64,000 nucleotides of DNA from Bradyrhizobium sp. WBAH42 (GCF_024585265.1 NZ_CP036533.1:496001-560000), one strand, 5' to 3'; shown: positions 38,684-48,276, counted from the first letter of the stretch. Notes: generated by a model not told the origin, from the letters alone. Made by a program: numbers and translations.

Positions 38684-38918
38684 GGATGTGTCTCCTTTTC
38701 GGTTGGACTTCCGCTGAAGACTGAGTGGCGCAGTCCGAATCGACTGGCGGTGCTGCGGTAGTGGGCGCCCCGTGACGGTCGCGGACTATCGCTTATGCTC
38801 GGACCCTTTCGTTCAGTCGGCAAGGGGCACTTTTGCGCTCGGAGCTTGAGCCTTTCGCGGCCTCGATAGGCGTTCGCCGAATTCTTACCCGAAATCGAGC
38901 TTCGGAGCACGCCAACTT

Positions 38919-39032
38919 GATCCGCTTGTGGCCCATCAGCGAAGTTGCGGCATAAGGCGTTAAGGTCCGCTTAGTCAGGCGGAGCGGACTGGATTTGCCA
39001 GTCCGAGGTCTTCGCATTTTGACCCTAAGCGG
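38919..39032. repeat. Accessory-region repeat, copy B
   Basis: GTGGCCCATCAGCGAAGTTG, hairpin GTCCGCT (38965-38971) with AGCGGAC (38983-38989), then GGATTTGCCAGTCCGAGGTC and TTCGCATTTTGACCCTAAGC. It occupies much of the 367-bp gap at 38684-39050, where I see no gene. Confidence 0.75.
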
Positions 39033-39050
39033 CCTATCTTTAACACTGCA

Positions 39051-39401
39051 TCAAGTCATGCTGCCAGGCATAAAGCACCGGACGCGTGGATGGCCGTCGA
39101 TGTAGTGCCTCCAGACCATTGTACGGCCGAAACGGTTTGGTTGCTTTACAACGGCGCCGTCAGGCACGTCGACCCATTCGTTGTCGATGCGGACGCGGTA
39201 ACGTCCCTTATTGGACTCCCAATCCGTATCAGAAACGATGTACCCGTCAAAATCGGTGCAGCACTTTCCAAATTCGCTCTGCAAGCTTTCAAACCATGGC
39301 TTCAGCGGAGAGTTGTAGTATCGGTCATCATCGTGTGCGAGTGCTGGCGTCACTAGCACCGTGAAGCCAAGCGAAAGTGCCGCAGGTTTTGCTTGAAACA
39401 T
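39051..39401 (-). CDS. Small exported protein of a conserved Bradyrhizobium family
   Basis: A 116-residue protein with a signal peptide (LSLGFTVLVTPALA) and a conserved mature part: SPLKPWFESLQSEFGKCCTD, DGYIVSDTDW, YRVRIDNEWVDVPDGAVVKQ, and RCFMPGSMT at the end. The adjacent CC pair and one later Cys suggest disulfides or metal binding. Similar proteins are frequent in Bradyrhizobium, function unknown. GAGG precedes the ATG. Confidence 0.8.
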   Translation of the reverse strand: MFQAKPAALSLGFTVLVTPALAHDDDRYYNSPLKPWFESLQSEFGKCCTDFDGYIVSDTDWESNKGRYRVRIDNEWVDVPDGAVVKQPNRFGRTMVWRHYIDGHPRVRCFMPGSMT

Positions 39402-39655
39402 CTCTTTGCCTCCGCGATCTTCGCCGGCCGATCCGCGGGCTTGAATCGGACAAGGCTGGCAACCCGGAAAACAAAATGGCGCCTACAGCTGCGTCTCGAT
39501 GATGAGTGCAACAGCCACACTCGTTCGTGGCTTCGTCTGGGGAGACCTTCGTCCCCGGCGCTTATGGACGTGAGTCCTTCAATTCGGGCAAAGGTTCAAC
39601 AACGACAGCTTAACTAAAGGTCAGCGTAGCTGCATGTTTGGTCCAAGCGGTCACG

Positions 39656-39774
39656 CGAGTCCGCTGGTGGCCCGATGGCGAAGTTCGATTTGGCTCAGAT
39701 ATGGTCTGCTGATCGGGGCAGACCGGAAGTGACACGGCGCCCTTCAAACCGGCGCTTTTGACCCGAAGCCGACA
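39656..39774. repeat. Accessory-region repeat, copy C (diverged subtype)
   Basis: Starts GAGTCCGCTGGTGGCCCGAT and ends GCTTTTGACCCGAAGCCGAC-ATG. The internal hairpin is GGTCTGC (39702-39708) with GCAGACC (39717-39723): both arms differ from other copies but still pair. It lies in the 412-bp gap 39402-39813, otherwise without a recognised gene. Confidence 0.75.
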
Positions 39775-39813
39775 TGTGACATGCGCCTAAATTCCGAAGC
39801 GGCCGAGCTGCCC

Positions 39814-40422
39814 TCAATGTGCAGCTAGCTTTCTGTATGCCGCGATGGCGCGCTTGAGATCGTCATATTCCTGGCAAGGAGGAAGGAGGCAGAGATTTTC
39901 CAGTGCAGCCAGATGTTCCTCAGCTTTGGTGGGCTCGCCGAGCGCCAGATAAGCCTCGCCAAGATGCTCGTGCGCGCTGCGGTGACGCGGGTTTAGCATT
40001 AGCGCCTCCTGATAGCGTCCAATAGCCGGCCCGAATTGGCGCAAGCGTCGATAGGAATAACCAAGGTAGTTCTGGATGTCGGCATTGAGCGGGTCACGCA
40101 GGGCGGCGCGCATGAACGATACAATGGCCCCATTCCAATCAGCAGCGGCAAGCGCCCTCTTGCCCACCTTGAAATCGGGATCGAGCTCCGCCCACTCAGC
40201 ATCCGCCGCCACCGCTCCCATGGTGGTGCAGATCGGCCAGGCTTCGGGTGTGACTGCGGTCGTCCCTTTGCCGGTGGATGCGCTGGGCAGCTGTATAATC
40301 CCCCATTCCGTCCGATCATTCCCGTAAAGGGCGAAATGAGCGACGAGCCCACCGAGCACCGTCGCCGCAGCAATTGCCGGGATCAGCGTTGTCATTCCTA
40401 CATTGACGGCGCTCTTGGGCAT
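39814..40422 (-). CDS. Membrane-anchored TPR protein
   Basis: A 202-residue protein with one N-terminal hydrophobic segment (TTLIPAIAAATVLGGLVAHF) and about three tetratricopeptide repeats at 95-195 (PLNADIQNYLGYSYRRLRQF, RHRSAHEHLGEAYLALGEP). Such proteins act as scaffolds. It begins 18 bp after the larger TPR gene and is likely co-transcribed with it. Confidence 0.82.
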   Translation of the reverse strand: MPKSAVNVGMTTLIPAIAAATVLGGLVAHFALYGNDRTEWGIIQLPSASTGKGTTAVTPEAWPICTTMGAVAADAEWAELDPDFKVGKRALAAADWNGAIVSFMRAALRDPLNADIQNYLGYSYRRLRQFGPAIGRYQEALMLNPRHRSAHEHLGEAYLALGEPTKAEEHLAALENLCLLPPCQEYDDLKRAIAAYRKLAAH

Positions 40423-40440
40423 GGTCGGACAGCCGAAGCA

Positions 40441-42039
40441 TCATTGTCGTGAAGTACCCACGGTGTCGTTCCGCAACTGTGCTTTGGCCTCACGGATTTC
40501 CTGCCGCTCCGTATCGGCGTTCCTGGCGAGCTCTATCAGCTTGCTATAATAATCGGTTGACTTCTGCCGATCGCCGGAGCGGTCGGCAGCGCGCGCGGCG
40601 CCCCAGAACGCGCGGAAGCGGTTGGGAGTTTGCTTGAGTGCGGTCTCATACTCGTTCAGTGCGGCCGTGGGCTGTCCTACCTCCAGGAGCAATTCCGCCA
40701 ACAGTTCGCGCAACGGAAAGAGGCGGTTCTCCATGGCCACGTGTTTGACACTGCCGTCTTCGCTGTCGGCGGCTGCCCGCATTAACTTGAGGGCCCGATC
40801 GTGGTCGCCTTCCTTCAGTGCGGCCCATGCGGAAACCGCAAGCATTTGCTCTTCGGTGCGTTCGGCCCAGTAGGATTGGTCAGCACCCTGCAGCGTCGTG
40901 CGCAACACTTTCATCTCCTCGATCTCTTTGTTGGCGCCGCCGATATCGCCGACCCGCGCCATGCCGAGACCGCGCGTGAAGCGGATCAACGAATCCGCCA
41001 TGGGATATTTGGTCGGCGTCATCGCCAGGCTGGCAGCGCTGGCCCAGTCGGCACGCTCCAAGACATAGCGCGCCGGCATGGCGGCCTTGGCAGTGAAATT
41101 GACGAAGTTGATCGGTCGGTCGCCGCGATCGGCGGTGGCCAGCGACTTTTTGATCATTGCGTCGGCTTTGGCGTCTTGCGCGAGCTGCAGATGCGCATAC
41201 ACCGTGAAGTCCGACGCGTGATAGTAGTCGGGCTGAATCTCAAGCGCTGAGGCGTTTGAGCTGATGGATTCCTCCCAGAGCCCGACCATGGAATAGATGT
41301 GCGACGGCATGTGCCGCGCATGCGGCACCGCCGGAGCGATTCCGGCGTAGCGACGGGCGGATGCAATACCCTTTTCGGCAAGCGGAGCAAAATCGTAGGC
41401 GTGAATGAGGTAATGCGTCACACCCGGATGTTGAGGGTTCTCTCCGAATAAGCGTTCCAGAAGTGCTGAGGATTTCAGCTGGTTAGTGTATGAGAGGTCA
41501 TTCTTCTTCGCGGAAGCTTGTAGCGTGAGCGCGTAGTACACCTTCGCCTCGTAGTCGTCAGGATAGGTTTGCACGATGCGCTCCATCGCAGCATTGTAGG
41601 CCGTCAGACGGGCATCAACCGGAACCTTATTGTAGTCGCGGAAATAGGCGCTCAGCGCCTCGATCCAGTCCCGCTCACGTGGAGTTTTCGCCCCGACCGA
41701 CCGTGCCTTTTCAAGTGCATCCCAGGCTGCTTGTGCCTCGACATTTGTTGGCGTGGTCGCAAGCGTGTTGCCAAGGAGGTCCATCGCCACACCCCAATAT
41801 GCCATGGCGCAGCCGGGATCTTGTTGCAGGATCGATTCGAATTTCCGGCGGGCGATCAGGAACCAATATGAATGCAGCATGGCGACCCCGCGGTCGAACT
41901 CGGCTTGCACACCGGGATCGCAGGAGGTTGGGAATGTCACCTTACCGAGCTGTTGGTCTTGCTGACCAATTGCACCGCTTGTGATGGCAGCACCTAGCAG
42001 GGCTGTCGCAAAAGATATCTTTAACGAGTGAGTCCTCAT
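40441..42039 (-). CDS. Exported TPR-rich protein
   Basis: A 532-residue protein with a signal peptide (ISFATALLGAAITSGAIG). Helical repeats run through most of its length (FDRGVAMLHSYWFLIARRKF, GCAMAYWGVAMDLLGN, HARHMPSHIYSMVGLWEESI, LLEVGQPTAALNEYETALK). The HMPSHIY and THYLIHAYD segments are characteristic of a family of periplasmic TPR proteins of unknown function. A GAGGAGAG ribosome site precedes the ATG. First gene of a two-gene TPR operon. Confidence 0.85.
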   Translation of the reverse strand: MRTHSLKISFATALLGAAITSGAIGQQDQQLGKVTFPTSCDPGVQAEFDRGVAMLHSYWFLIARRKFESILQQDPGCAMAYWGVAMDLLGNTLATTPTNVEAQAAWDALEKARSVGAKTPRERDWIEALSAYFRDYNKVPVDARLTAYNAAMERIVQTYPDDYEAKVYYALTLQASAKKNDLSYTNQLKSSALLERLFGENPQHPGVTHYLIHAYDFAPLAEKGIASARRYAGIAPAVPHARHMPSHIYSMVGLWEESISSNASALEIQPDYYHASDFTVYAHLQLAQDAKADAMIKKSLATADRGDRPINFVNFTAKAAMPARYVLERADWASAASLAMTPTKYPMADSLIRFTRGLGMARVGDIGGANKEIEEMKVLRTTLQGADQSYWAERTEEQMLAVSAWAALKEGDHDRALKLMRAAADSEDGSVKHVAMENRLFPLRELLAELLLEVGQPTAALNEYETALKQTPNRFRAFWGAARAADRSGDRQKSTDYYSKLIELARNADTERQEIREAKAQLRNDTVGTSRQ

Positions 42040-42190
42040 CTAACTCTCCTCTCTAGAATGCACGCGGTGACGCGCGTCACCAGCCGCGTGCAAAGTTGCG
42101 ACAAAGACAACGCCCAGGGAGGCGTATTGCTGAATTGGTTGAACTCGGTCGGAGCTTACTACACGGGCCCCCCCCTTAATAGGACAGCGA

Positions 42191-42310
42191 AATTCCCGTT
42201 ATTGGCCCATCGGCGAAGTTGCACCTCGGCGATGATAGTCCGCTCGTTGAGCCAGAGCGGACAAGATTTGCTCAACCTGAGTTCTTCAAGTTGCGACCCA
42301 TCTGCGACAT
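42191..42310. repeat. Accessory-region repeat, copy D
   Basis: TTGGCCCATCGGCGAAGTTG, hairpin GTCCGCT (42238-42244) with AGCGGAC (42256-42262), AAGATTTGCTCAACCTGAGT, ending TGCGACCCATCTGCGACAT. It lies in the 500-bp gap 42040-42539, in which no gene is recognised. Confidence 0.8.
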
Positions 42311-42539
42311 CGATGCGTCGAGTCTGTTGTGGTGCAAAACACAGGGATATGCGGCGCGGGAGCTTGAAATCGCCAGACCTTGTTGAGGGCCACCGACACG
42401 TCGTGCTGGCGTCGGCGCAACAATAAGCCGAGGAAGCGGACCTCCGGCCCGCGGGTCCTTCCTTGGAAGGTCGGGACCCATGACTCAACCGGTTCTTTGG
42501 TGGATCACGGAGGTCTCCGCGGGGGCCCGACCTATTGCG

Positions 42540-43865
42540 TCAAAGGTGATCGCGCGCGAAATCGCGATCCTTGACGTCCGGCAGGAGCGCTGTGCTGACA
42601 ATGCTGACGATCGCGCAGCCGAAGATGTAGAGCGCGATGACATAGCCCGAACCTGTGGCGGCCAATAGCGCTGTCGCGATCATCGGCGCCGGCCCACCGG
42701 CAGCCACCGCAGCCAGTTGAAAGCCGATCGAGGCGCCGCTGTAGCGCAGACGGGGCGCGAATACTTCGGCAGTCAGCGCCGCCAGCGGCCCCCACATCAA
42801 GTCATGGAAAAACAATGCGACGATGGTCGCCATGATCACCAGGCCGGGCACACCGCTGTTGAGCATCGCGAAATAGGGAAACGCGAAGAGCCCAGTGGCG
42901 GCCGCGCCGAAAACATAAACCCGTTTGCGGCCGAGCCGGTCAGACAGATAACCGGATAACGGAATCGTGAAGAACGATATGAACGAGCCGACCAGAAGCG
43001 CTATCAGAATGAAGTCGCGCGACAGGTGAACGACCTGCGTTCCGTAGGGGAAGACGAAGGCGAGATAGATGAAGACCGGCGCCATTTCGCCCATCCGCAC
43101 CAGCGCGGTGAGGGCGATCTCCCTCGGTTGGCGTTTGAAAACCTCGATGACGGGCGCGCGCGCCACCCGCTCCTCGGCGATCACTCGCTGGAAGATCGGT
43201 GTCTCGAGGAGACCGAGACGGATCCACAAGCCGATTGCGAACATGACAATGCTCAGCCAGAACGGGACGCGCCAGCCCCAGCTCAAGAACTCTTCTCCCG
43301 ACATCTGGCTGAACGCCAGGATCGCGAGGGTCGCCAAAAAGAACCCGGCCGGCCCGCCGAATTGCGGCCAGGCCGCGATGATCCCGTGATTCCGATTGGT
43401 GCGCGCCCACTCCATCGACATCAGGACCGAGCCGCCCCATTCACCGCCGGCGCCAATTCCCTGAATAAACCGCAACACGATCAGCAAGACTGCGCCCCAA
43501 ACGCCGATCTGCTCATAGGTCGGGACGCAGCCTACCAGGAAGGTCGACAAGCCAGTTAGCAAGAGCGTCGCGATGAGCGCCGCCTTGCGGCCGATGCGAT
43601 CACCGTAATGGCCGAAGATCGCCGCGCCGATTGGTCGAGCGACAAAGCCGACTGCGAAGGTGGCGAACGCCTGCAACGTGGCGGTGAGCGGCTCGGACGA
43701 CGGAAAATACAATTTCGCGAAGATGATCGCGGCCATCTGGCCATAGAGCAGGAAATCGTACCACGCGATCGTCGTGCCGACAGTGCTGGCGATGACCGCC
43801 CGGCGCAGGTGGGTACGGTGCTCGAGCTCGGACATCGGTACGACGGAGATTTCAGCAGCGGGCAT
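42540..43865 (-). CDS. MFS transporter, metabolite:H+ symporter (MHS) family
   Basis: A 441-residue inner-membrane protein with 12 helices. The start ATG at 43865 is set by GGGAGG 7 nt upstream. Family motifs: STVGTTIAWYDFLLYGQMAA, GHYGDRIGRKAALIATLL and RFIQGIGAGGEWGGSVLMSM. MHS members import organic acids, betaines or similar compounds with protons. The substrate is not predictable. Confidence 0.92.
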   Translation of the reverse strand: MPAAEISVVPMSELEHRTHLRRAVIASTVGTTIAWYDFLLYGQMAAIIFAKLYFPSSEPLTATLQAFATFAVGFVARPIGAAIFGHYGDRIGRKAALIATLLLTGLSTFLVGCVPTYEQIGVWGAVLLIVLRFIQGIGAGGEWGGSVLMSMEWARTNRNHGIIAAWPQFGGPAGFFLATLAILAFSQMSGEEFLSWGWRVPFWLSIVMFAIGLWIRLGLLETPIFQRVIAEERVARAPVIEVFKRQPREIALTALVRMGEMAPVFIYLAFVFPYGTQVVHLSRDFILIALLVGSFISFFTIPLSGYLSDRLGRKRVYVFGAAATGLFAFPYFAMLNSGVPGLVIMATIVALFFHDLMWGPLAALTAEVFAPRLRYSGASIGFQLAAVAAGGPAPMIATALLAATGSGYVIALYIFGCAIVSIVSTALLPDVKDRDFARDHL

Positions 43866-44350
43866 TGGCAATCCTCCCGTGCCGGGCATCGGCCAGACGA
43901 GGCCAGTAACCGTGTCGTTGCGGGTCGACGATAACATCGGCCGCGGGCCAATGCACTCGGTTACCATCCTACCCCGCCGCTTGCCCTCATTGACGGTCGA
44001 GTAAGACCGAGTTCGGCGCACGCCCTTCGCTGCACATGCTAAGGTCTCGAACTGGCGCGCCCCAAAGACTCGGTGCGCTTCTCTGATGTCAGGTGTCGGG
44101 ACGACCGGAAAACATTCGTCCAATCCGGGCCTTATGGGTCATCATCCTATTCGGACGTTGGCTCTGGTCAGTGCTATCGTCTCGCGGTTGCTATGGCGAC
44201 GGTGTAATTTCAATAAGACATCTGCTCGGCGAGGGAGAGCCGGAGTGCTTGCCTCGATTGTTCTGCTTTTGGAAGCAGTGCTCGTAACACGGGATGATCG
44301 GGGTTTAGATTACCGTCGGCGGATGAGGACTATCCGAGGCAGCGAGTCCC
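43866..44350. other. Divergent promoter region, no gene recognised
   Basis: These 485 bp separate the divergent MHS transporter and Crp/Fnr genes. Open frames crossing it have no family features. Promoters for both genes must lie here. I see no convincing Crp or Fnr box (TTGAT-N4-ATCAA type). Confidence 0.4.
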
Positions 44351-45052
44351 ATGCACCCTGGCCGGCAGTTGGAGTTTTTAAAGCGCGTCCAGATCCTGGC
44401 TGGTATATCGGAGATATGTTTGGAGGAGCTCGCCAAGACGTGCAGATGGCATACTTACAAACGCGGTGAAGAAATACTCGGGTATCGCGATCCTTCGAAC
44501 AATGTATTCTTTCTTGTCTCCGGCAGGGTCCGCGCAATCATCCACTCGGCACGTGGGAAAGCTATCATCCTTAGGGACCTTAGGACTGGCGACATTTTTG
44601 GTGAGATCTCTGCCATCGACGGGAGCCCGCGATCGGCATCGATCGAGGCACTGGAGGCAGCCACCGTCGCAACGCTGACCTCTAATCAGTTTGAAAATTT
44701 GCTGCTCAAGGAACCAAGCGTCGCAATGGCAACGCTGCGCCACGTCGCGGGTGAACTGAGAAGATTGTCGCAACGCGTGCTCGAGTTCAGCACACTTGTT
44801 GTGCAAAACCGAATTCAGGCGGAGTTGCTCCGTCTGGCAGCTGATGCTGATGGAGACGGAGCGCAACCGTTGTTATCGCCGGCCCCATCGCTTTCCGACA
44901 TTGCCAACCGTGTTAGCACTCATAGAGAAGCAGTTTCTCGGGAGGTAAGCCGTCTCACTTCGATCGGTCTGTTGCGTCGCGAGGGACGCAACCTGCGGGT
45001 CACCGACATCGGCCGTCTAGAAAAGCTTGTGCGCGACATCAAGGGCGAGTAG
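44351..45052 (+). CDS. Crp/Fnr family transcriptional regulator
   Basis: A 233-residue regulator: cyclic-nucleotide-binding-like barrel at about 20-140 (YRDPSNNVFFLVSGRVRAII, LRTGDIFGEISAIDGSPRSA), a dimerisation helix, and a winged HTH at 165-225 (LSDIANRVSTHREAVSREVS). It lacks the four-cysteine N-terminal cluster of FNR, so oxygen sensing by an Fe-S cluster is unlikely. The divergent MHS transporter may be a target. Confidence 0.92.
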   Translation: MHPGRQLEFLKRVQILAGISEICLEELAKTCRWHTYKRGEEILGYRDPSNNVFFLVSGRVRAIIHSARGKAIILRDLRTGDIFGEISAIDGSPRSASIEALEAATVATLTSNQFENLLLKEPSVAMATLRHVAGELRRLSQRVLEFSTLVVQNRIQAELLRLAADADGDGAQPLLSPAPSLSDIANRVSTHREAVSREVSRLTSIGLLRREGRNLRVTDIGRLEKLVRDIKGE

Positions 45053-45418
45053 CTCATTCCTGGTGCGACGTGGCACGCGATGCTCGCCATGGGCCGATCC
45101 CACCGCTCAGATTTTTTTTCGTACATTGGCAAAACTCAACGCCTGGTGCGATTCCTGGGCGTAGCCTCGCCTCACCGCGGCGGCGACCACCATGTCTCAA
45201 TCGGCTTTACCGGAAGCCGGGAGTAACGAACGGAGCAAGCCGATGCATAGATACTTTGCACTGGTAGCCCTAGGTCACACCTGGACTTAAAATGGATCGC
45301 TAACCTCCACCGGCGGAGCTAGCTTGTGAAGGGCCCACATTACGCGCCGGCGAATTGATTTAGGTTATTTTGGAATTGTGGTGGGAATATTCTGTTTGGT
45401 TTGAGGCGGAGGATTGCC
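45053..45418. other. Intergenic gap, no gene recognised
   Basis: These 366 bp hold no gene I can support. Just before the next gene, GGAAT, 16 bases and TGTT (about 45371-45395) resembles a weakened EcfG-type promoter (consensus GGAAC-N16-CGTT), with one mismatch in each half. I give this little weight. Confidence 0.35.
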
Positions 45419-45706
45419 ATGAAGAAAATGTTCTTGATGGCCGCTGTCGCGGCAGTGATGGTAGTCGGCTCCCAGATAGAAGCCGCAGAACTTCCAAGCT
45501 TTGAAATGAAAGGCCTTCCGATCACGCGACATCAGGTCGCAGTAATGGGAGCGCAAAATGTTAAGCAAGAGTCGGCGACCCCAACGCTGATGTACGGCGG
45601 GATGCCGGCGTCACCGCATCAGGTCGCCGTCCTGATGCCGCGGCCCAGCATGACCGCGAAGGCAACGGCCGTGAAGCTGACCACAGTCGGCTTGTCAGAG
45701 CGATAA
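45419..45706 (+). CDS. Small exported protein with a duplicated HQVAV motif
   Basis: A 95-residue protein starting at the ATG at 45419 behind GGAGG. Signal peptide KKMFLMAAVAAVMVVGSQIEA, then two similar units: LPITRHQVAVMG and MPASPHQVAVLMPR. Similar small exported proteins with this repeated (L/M)P-HQV pattern occur in Bradyrhizobium. Function unknown. Confidence 0.78.
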   Translation: MKKMFLMAAVAAVMVVGSQIEAAELPSFEMKGLPITRHQVAVMGAQNVKQESATPTLMYGGMPASPHQVAVLMPRPSMTAKATAVKLTTVGLSER

Positions 45707-45850
45707 GGCGTCGGCGGCGCTTGCTGGCGGAATGGCTTCGGTGGCCATCTGCTCCGTTGCCATCACAACGTATCTTTAGGACTGCACCCGCAAGCAAGGC
45801 GGCGGCGATGATGCGTCTGCCGGCCGAGTTGGGGCTCCGGAGATTGCGCA

Positions 45851-46084
45851 ATGAGCACGACCTATAGAGCATTAGGGTGGGACAGACGACTGGCTTCTGG
45901 AGGGCGCGTCGTCAGCTTTCTGGAAAGATGTTGGGAGGCATTTCAAGAAGCGCGCGAACGCCAGAGGCTACGCGCCGCTCTGTTCGATCTAAGTGACAGG
46001 GAATTGATGGACATCGGTACTTCGCGTGGCGAGATCGACTACGTCGCCTCGAACCGAGGGAGCGACCCGCGAGGCGTCCGATAA
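45851..46084 (+). CDS. DUF1127 domain-containing small protein
   Basis: A 77-residue protein whose C-terminal half is a DUF1127 helix-turn segment (RLRAALFDLSDRELMDIGTS followed by RGEIDYVA). Small DUF1127 proteins in alphaproteobacteria have been linked to RNA turnover and to carbon and phosphate control, but the role of this one is unknown. It is 16 bp upstream of the OpgC gene and could be co-transcribed. Confidence 0.88.
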   Translation: MSTTYRALGWDRRLASGGRVVSFLERCWEAFQEARERQRLRAALFDLSDRELMDIGTSRGEIDYVASNRGSDPRGVR

Positions 46085-46100
46085 ACGCAAGGAGAGTGCC

Positions 46101-47516
46101 ATGCCAACTCGTTGTTTGCATCGCTCTCCCGGAGACCACGACCTCGCGATGCGCTTCCTTCAAGTCGATCTGGTATGGAAGCTATTGGCTCGAGGAGCCC
46201 AAGCGGCAATCGGCCGGCATGATCGCTCGAAATGTTACGACCGCAGCGTCGTGCCTTCGTCCAGCTCGGGACCGCTTGGTCTCAATCCGGCGAGCGGTGT
46301 TGGCGATTGCCCTAACGACCAAAACCAGTCCCGGAATACGACAGTCGTGAATCTGCATTTCGTCTCCCATGAGAGGACGCGCGACCAAATTGCCATCCCC
46401 AGGTTAGCGGTCGGCGAGCTGTCGGAGCGGAAAGGCCAGGGCCGCGACGTGCGAATAGATGCCTGTCGGGGCATCGCGCTGTGGTGCATCTTTCTTGACC
46501 ATGTTCCCAACAACATCGGAACTTGGCTGACGCTTCGAAACTACGGCTTCAGCGATGCCGCCGAATTATTCATGTTCGTTTCCGGCGTAACCTGCGCGAT
46601 GGCCTACGGCAAGGCATGGCGCTGCGAGGGCTGGACCGGAGTGATCATCCGGACGCTGCGGCGAAGCTGGGACATCTATGTCGCATTTCTGTTGCTCACG
46701 CTCGCTTGCGCCATCCTGGTTCACGTTGCGGGCGAAGGCCGCCTTGCTGACGAAAGCAATACGCGCATTCTACTGGACCATCCGGGCGCGACGCTCGCGC
46801 GCACGGCGATCCTGCAATACCGTCCGGTCAATACCGACGTGCTGCCGACCTTCGTGCTTTTTCATCTCTCGTTCGCGCCCTTGCTGTGGCTGCTGCTGCG
46901 ACTGCCGAACGTGACGCTTGGCGCCTCGCTGGCGCTCTATGCGCTGGCGCATATCTTCGGCTGGACCGTCACTGCGTGGCCGAACGGCCACTGGGCCTTC
47001 AATCCGCTGGCCTGGCAGTTGCTGGTTGTACTTGGCGCCTGGTGGGCTATCGCGGGCGAGAGAGTGCTGCCGCTTTTGATGTCACGCGCAGCTCTTACAG
47101 CTTCAGTCTTATATCTGCTGCTCAGCTTGATCGTCGCCTTGAGCTGGCGCATCAGGCCCCTGGAAGCAGTAATTCCGCAGCTGCTGAAGCTGCACCCCTT
47201 GGACAAATCCAATCTCGATCCATTTAGACTGCTGCATTTTTTGGCCATGGCAGTCCTGGCGGCATGGTTCACGCCTCGCAAATGGCCGGCGCCGATGACG
47301 CCGGTGATGCGAGGTGCGATCCTCTGTGGCCAGAACTCGCTACCAATCTATTGTCTCGGCGTTCTGCTGTCGTTCGCTGCCGAAGTCGCGCGGCTCGACA
47401 TCTCGGACGGGCTTGCGATGCAGATAGCCCTTAGTTTCGGTGGCATCGTGGCGATGATCGCGACTGCGACGCTGTTGAACTTGCTCGACATCAAATCCAG
47501 ACAGCAACAACGATAA
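46101..47516 (+). CDS. OpgC-domain acyltransferase (membrane protein)
   Basis: OpgC proteins succinylate osmoregulated periplasmic glucans. The OpgC core starts at about 46447 with RDVRIDACRGIALWCIFLDH and VPNNIGTWLT. It continues through about ten membrane segments to PIYCLGVLLSFAAEVA. The ATG at 46101, with GGAGAG 6 nt before, gives a 471-residue protein with an N-terminal extension of about 115 residues lacking family similarity. Family members usually start only a few residues before RDVRID, so a later start such as GTG at 46346 is possible. Confidence 0.83.
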   Translation: MPTRCLHRSPGDHDLAMRFLQVDLVWKLLARGAQAAIGRHDRSKCYDRSVVPSSSSGPLGLNPASGVGDCPNDQNQSRNTTVVNLHFVSHERTRDQIAIPRLAVGELSERKGQGRDVRIDACRGIALWCIFLDHVPNNIGTWLTLRNYGFSDAAELFMFVSGVTCAMAYGKAWRCEGWTGVIIRTLRRSWDIYVAFLLLTLACAILVHVAGEGRLADESNTRILLDHPGATLARTAILQYRPVNTDVLPTFVLFHLSFAPLLWLLLRLPNVTLGASLALYALAHIFGWTVTAWPNGHWAFNPLAWQLLVVLGAWWAIAGERVLPLLMSRAALTASVLYLLLSLIVALSWRIRPLEAVIPQLLKLHPLDKSNLDPFRLLHFLAMAVLAAWFTPRKWPAPMTPVMRGAILCGQNSLPIYCLGVLLSFAAEVARLDISDGLAMQIALSFGGIVAMIATATLLNLLDIKSRQQQR

Positions 47517-47636
47517 ATTCAACGCCGCGACGACATTGCAGGTCCAGGGTCGGATGGGTGCCACCTCTCTCTGATGCCTGATTTCGCGAAGTGCTAAGGT
47601 GCATGCCCGCTGCGGTTTTCCTCCGAGGCCTCAATG

Positions 47637-47755
47637 ATGTCTGCTGTTGGCCCATCGCTTCCGTTGGCGCGTCGTAGCGAGGTGTCAGGAGCCGGGGGTA
47701 AACCGGAAGTGCCCGGCCGCCGTTCAAATCGGCGCTTTTGACCCAAAGCAGGCAT
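47637..47755. repeat. Accessory-region repeat, copy E (diverged subtype)
   Basis: Begins ATGTCTGCTGTTGGCCCATC and ends CTTTTGACCCAAAGCAGGCAT; the two ends are imperfect inverted repeats. It shares the AAACCGGAAGT and GTTCAAA-CGGCGC segments with copy C. With copy F it fills most of the gap 47517-48276, where I call no gene. Confidence 0.7.
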
Positions 47756-48094
47756 GCAACTTCAATGAGTTTTAATAGTTGCAGTGCACGTTCGCAGTCC
47801 TGACAAATGGCCGCCTCAGCGAGCATTTCCATGAGCTTGCCGATCAACAAAGGACCTGACTGGAATACCTCGCAGTACACGGCGTCGGGGTTTGGCTTCT
47901 TTGCAGGAGCGGGTGCAGCTCAAGTGCTCTTTCACTACCACCTCATTGGACGGAACTTGGCGGTAGTCGTGGTCTTGGCATGCTTAGCTGTTCCACCATT
48001 CCTTGTTGGGTGGTGGCAAACGCGGCCCCTTTTACAGTGAGCCCAAATAGTCGCCTCGTCTGGTGAGCCGATTGAGGCGAAACAGTCTGCCAAG

Positions 48095-48210
48095 GGCAGC
48101 TTCTGGCCCATTTGCGAAGTTGCGCTGCATCTCACGGAGGTCCGCTTGTCGCGGCAGAGCGGACCAGATTTGCTCAACCTGAGTTCTTCGCATTTTGACC
48201 CGAAGCGGAC
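48095..48210. repeat. Accessory-region repeat, copy F (best preserved)
   Basis: CTTCTGGCCCATTTGCGAAG, hairpin GGTCCGCT (48139-48146) with AGCGGACC (48158-48165), CAGATTTGCTCAACCTGAGT and TCTTCGCATTTTGACCCGAA-GCGGAC. It is the copy closest to the family consensus, directly upstream of the MAPEG gene. Confidence 0.82.
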
Positions 48211-48276
48211 TTTGAGGCCTAGCCGCTCCCCGCTTCTGTGTGGTTGAATGACCGAGCAAAACGAAGGCGATGCGAT

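Noticed and set aside
47807..48040. A 77-codon frame with one hydrophobic segment
   Set aside because: No ribosome site or family similarity, and it sits between two repeat copies; too weak to call.
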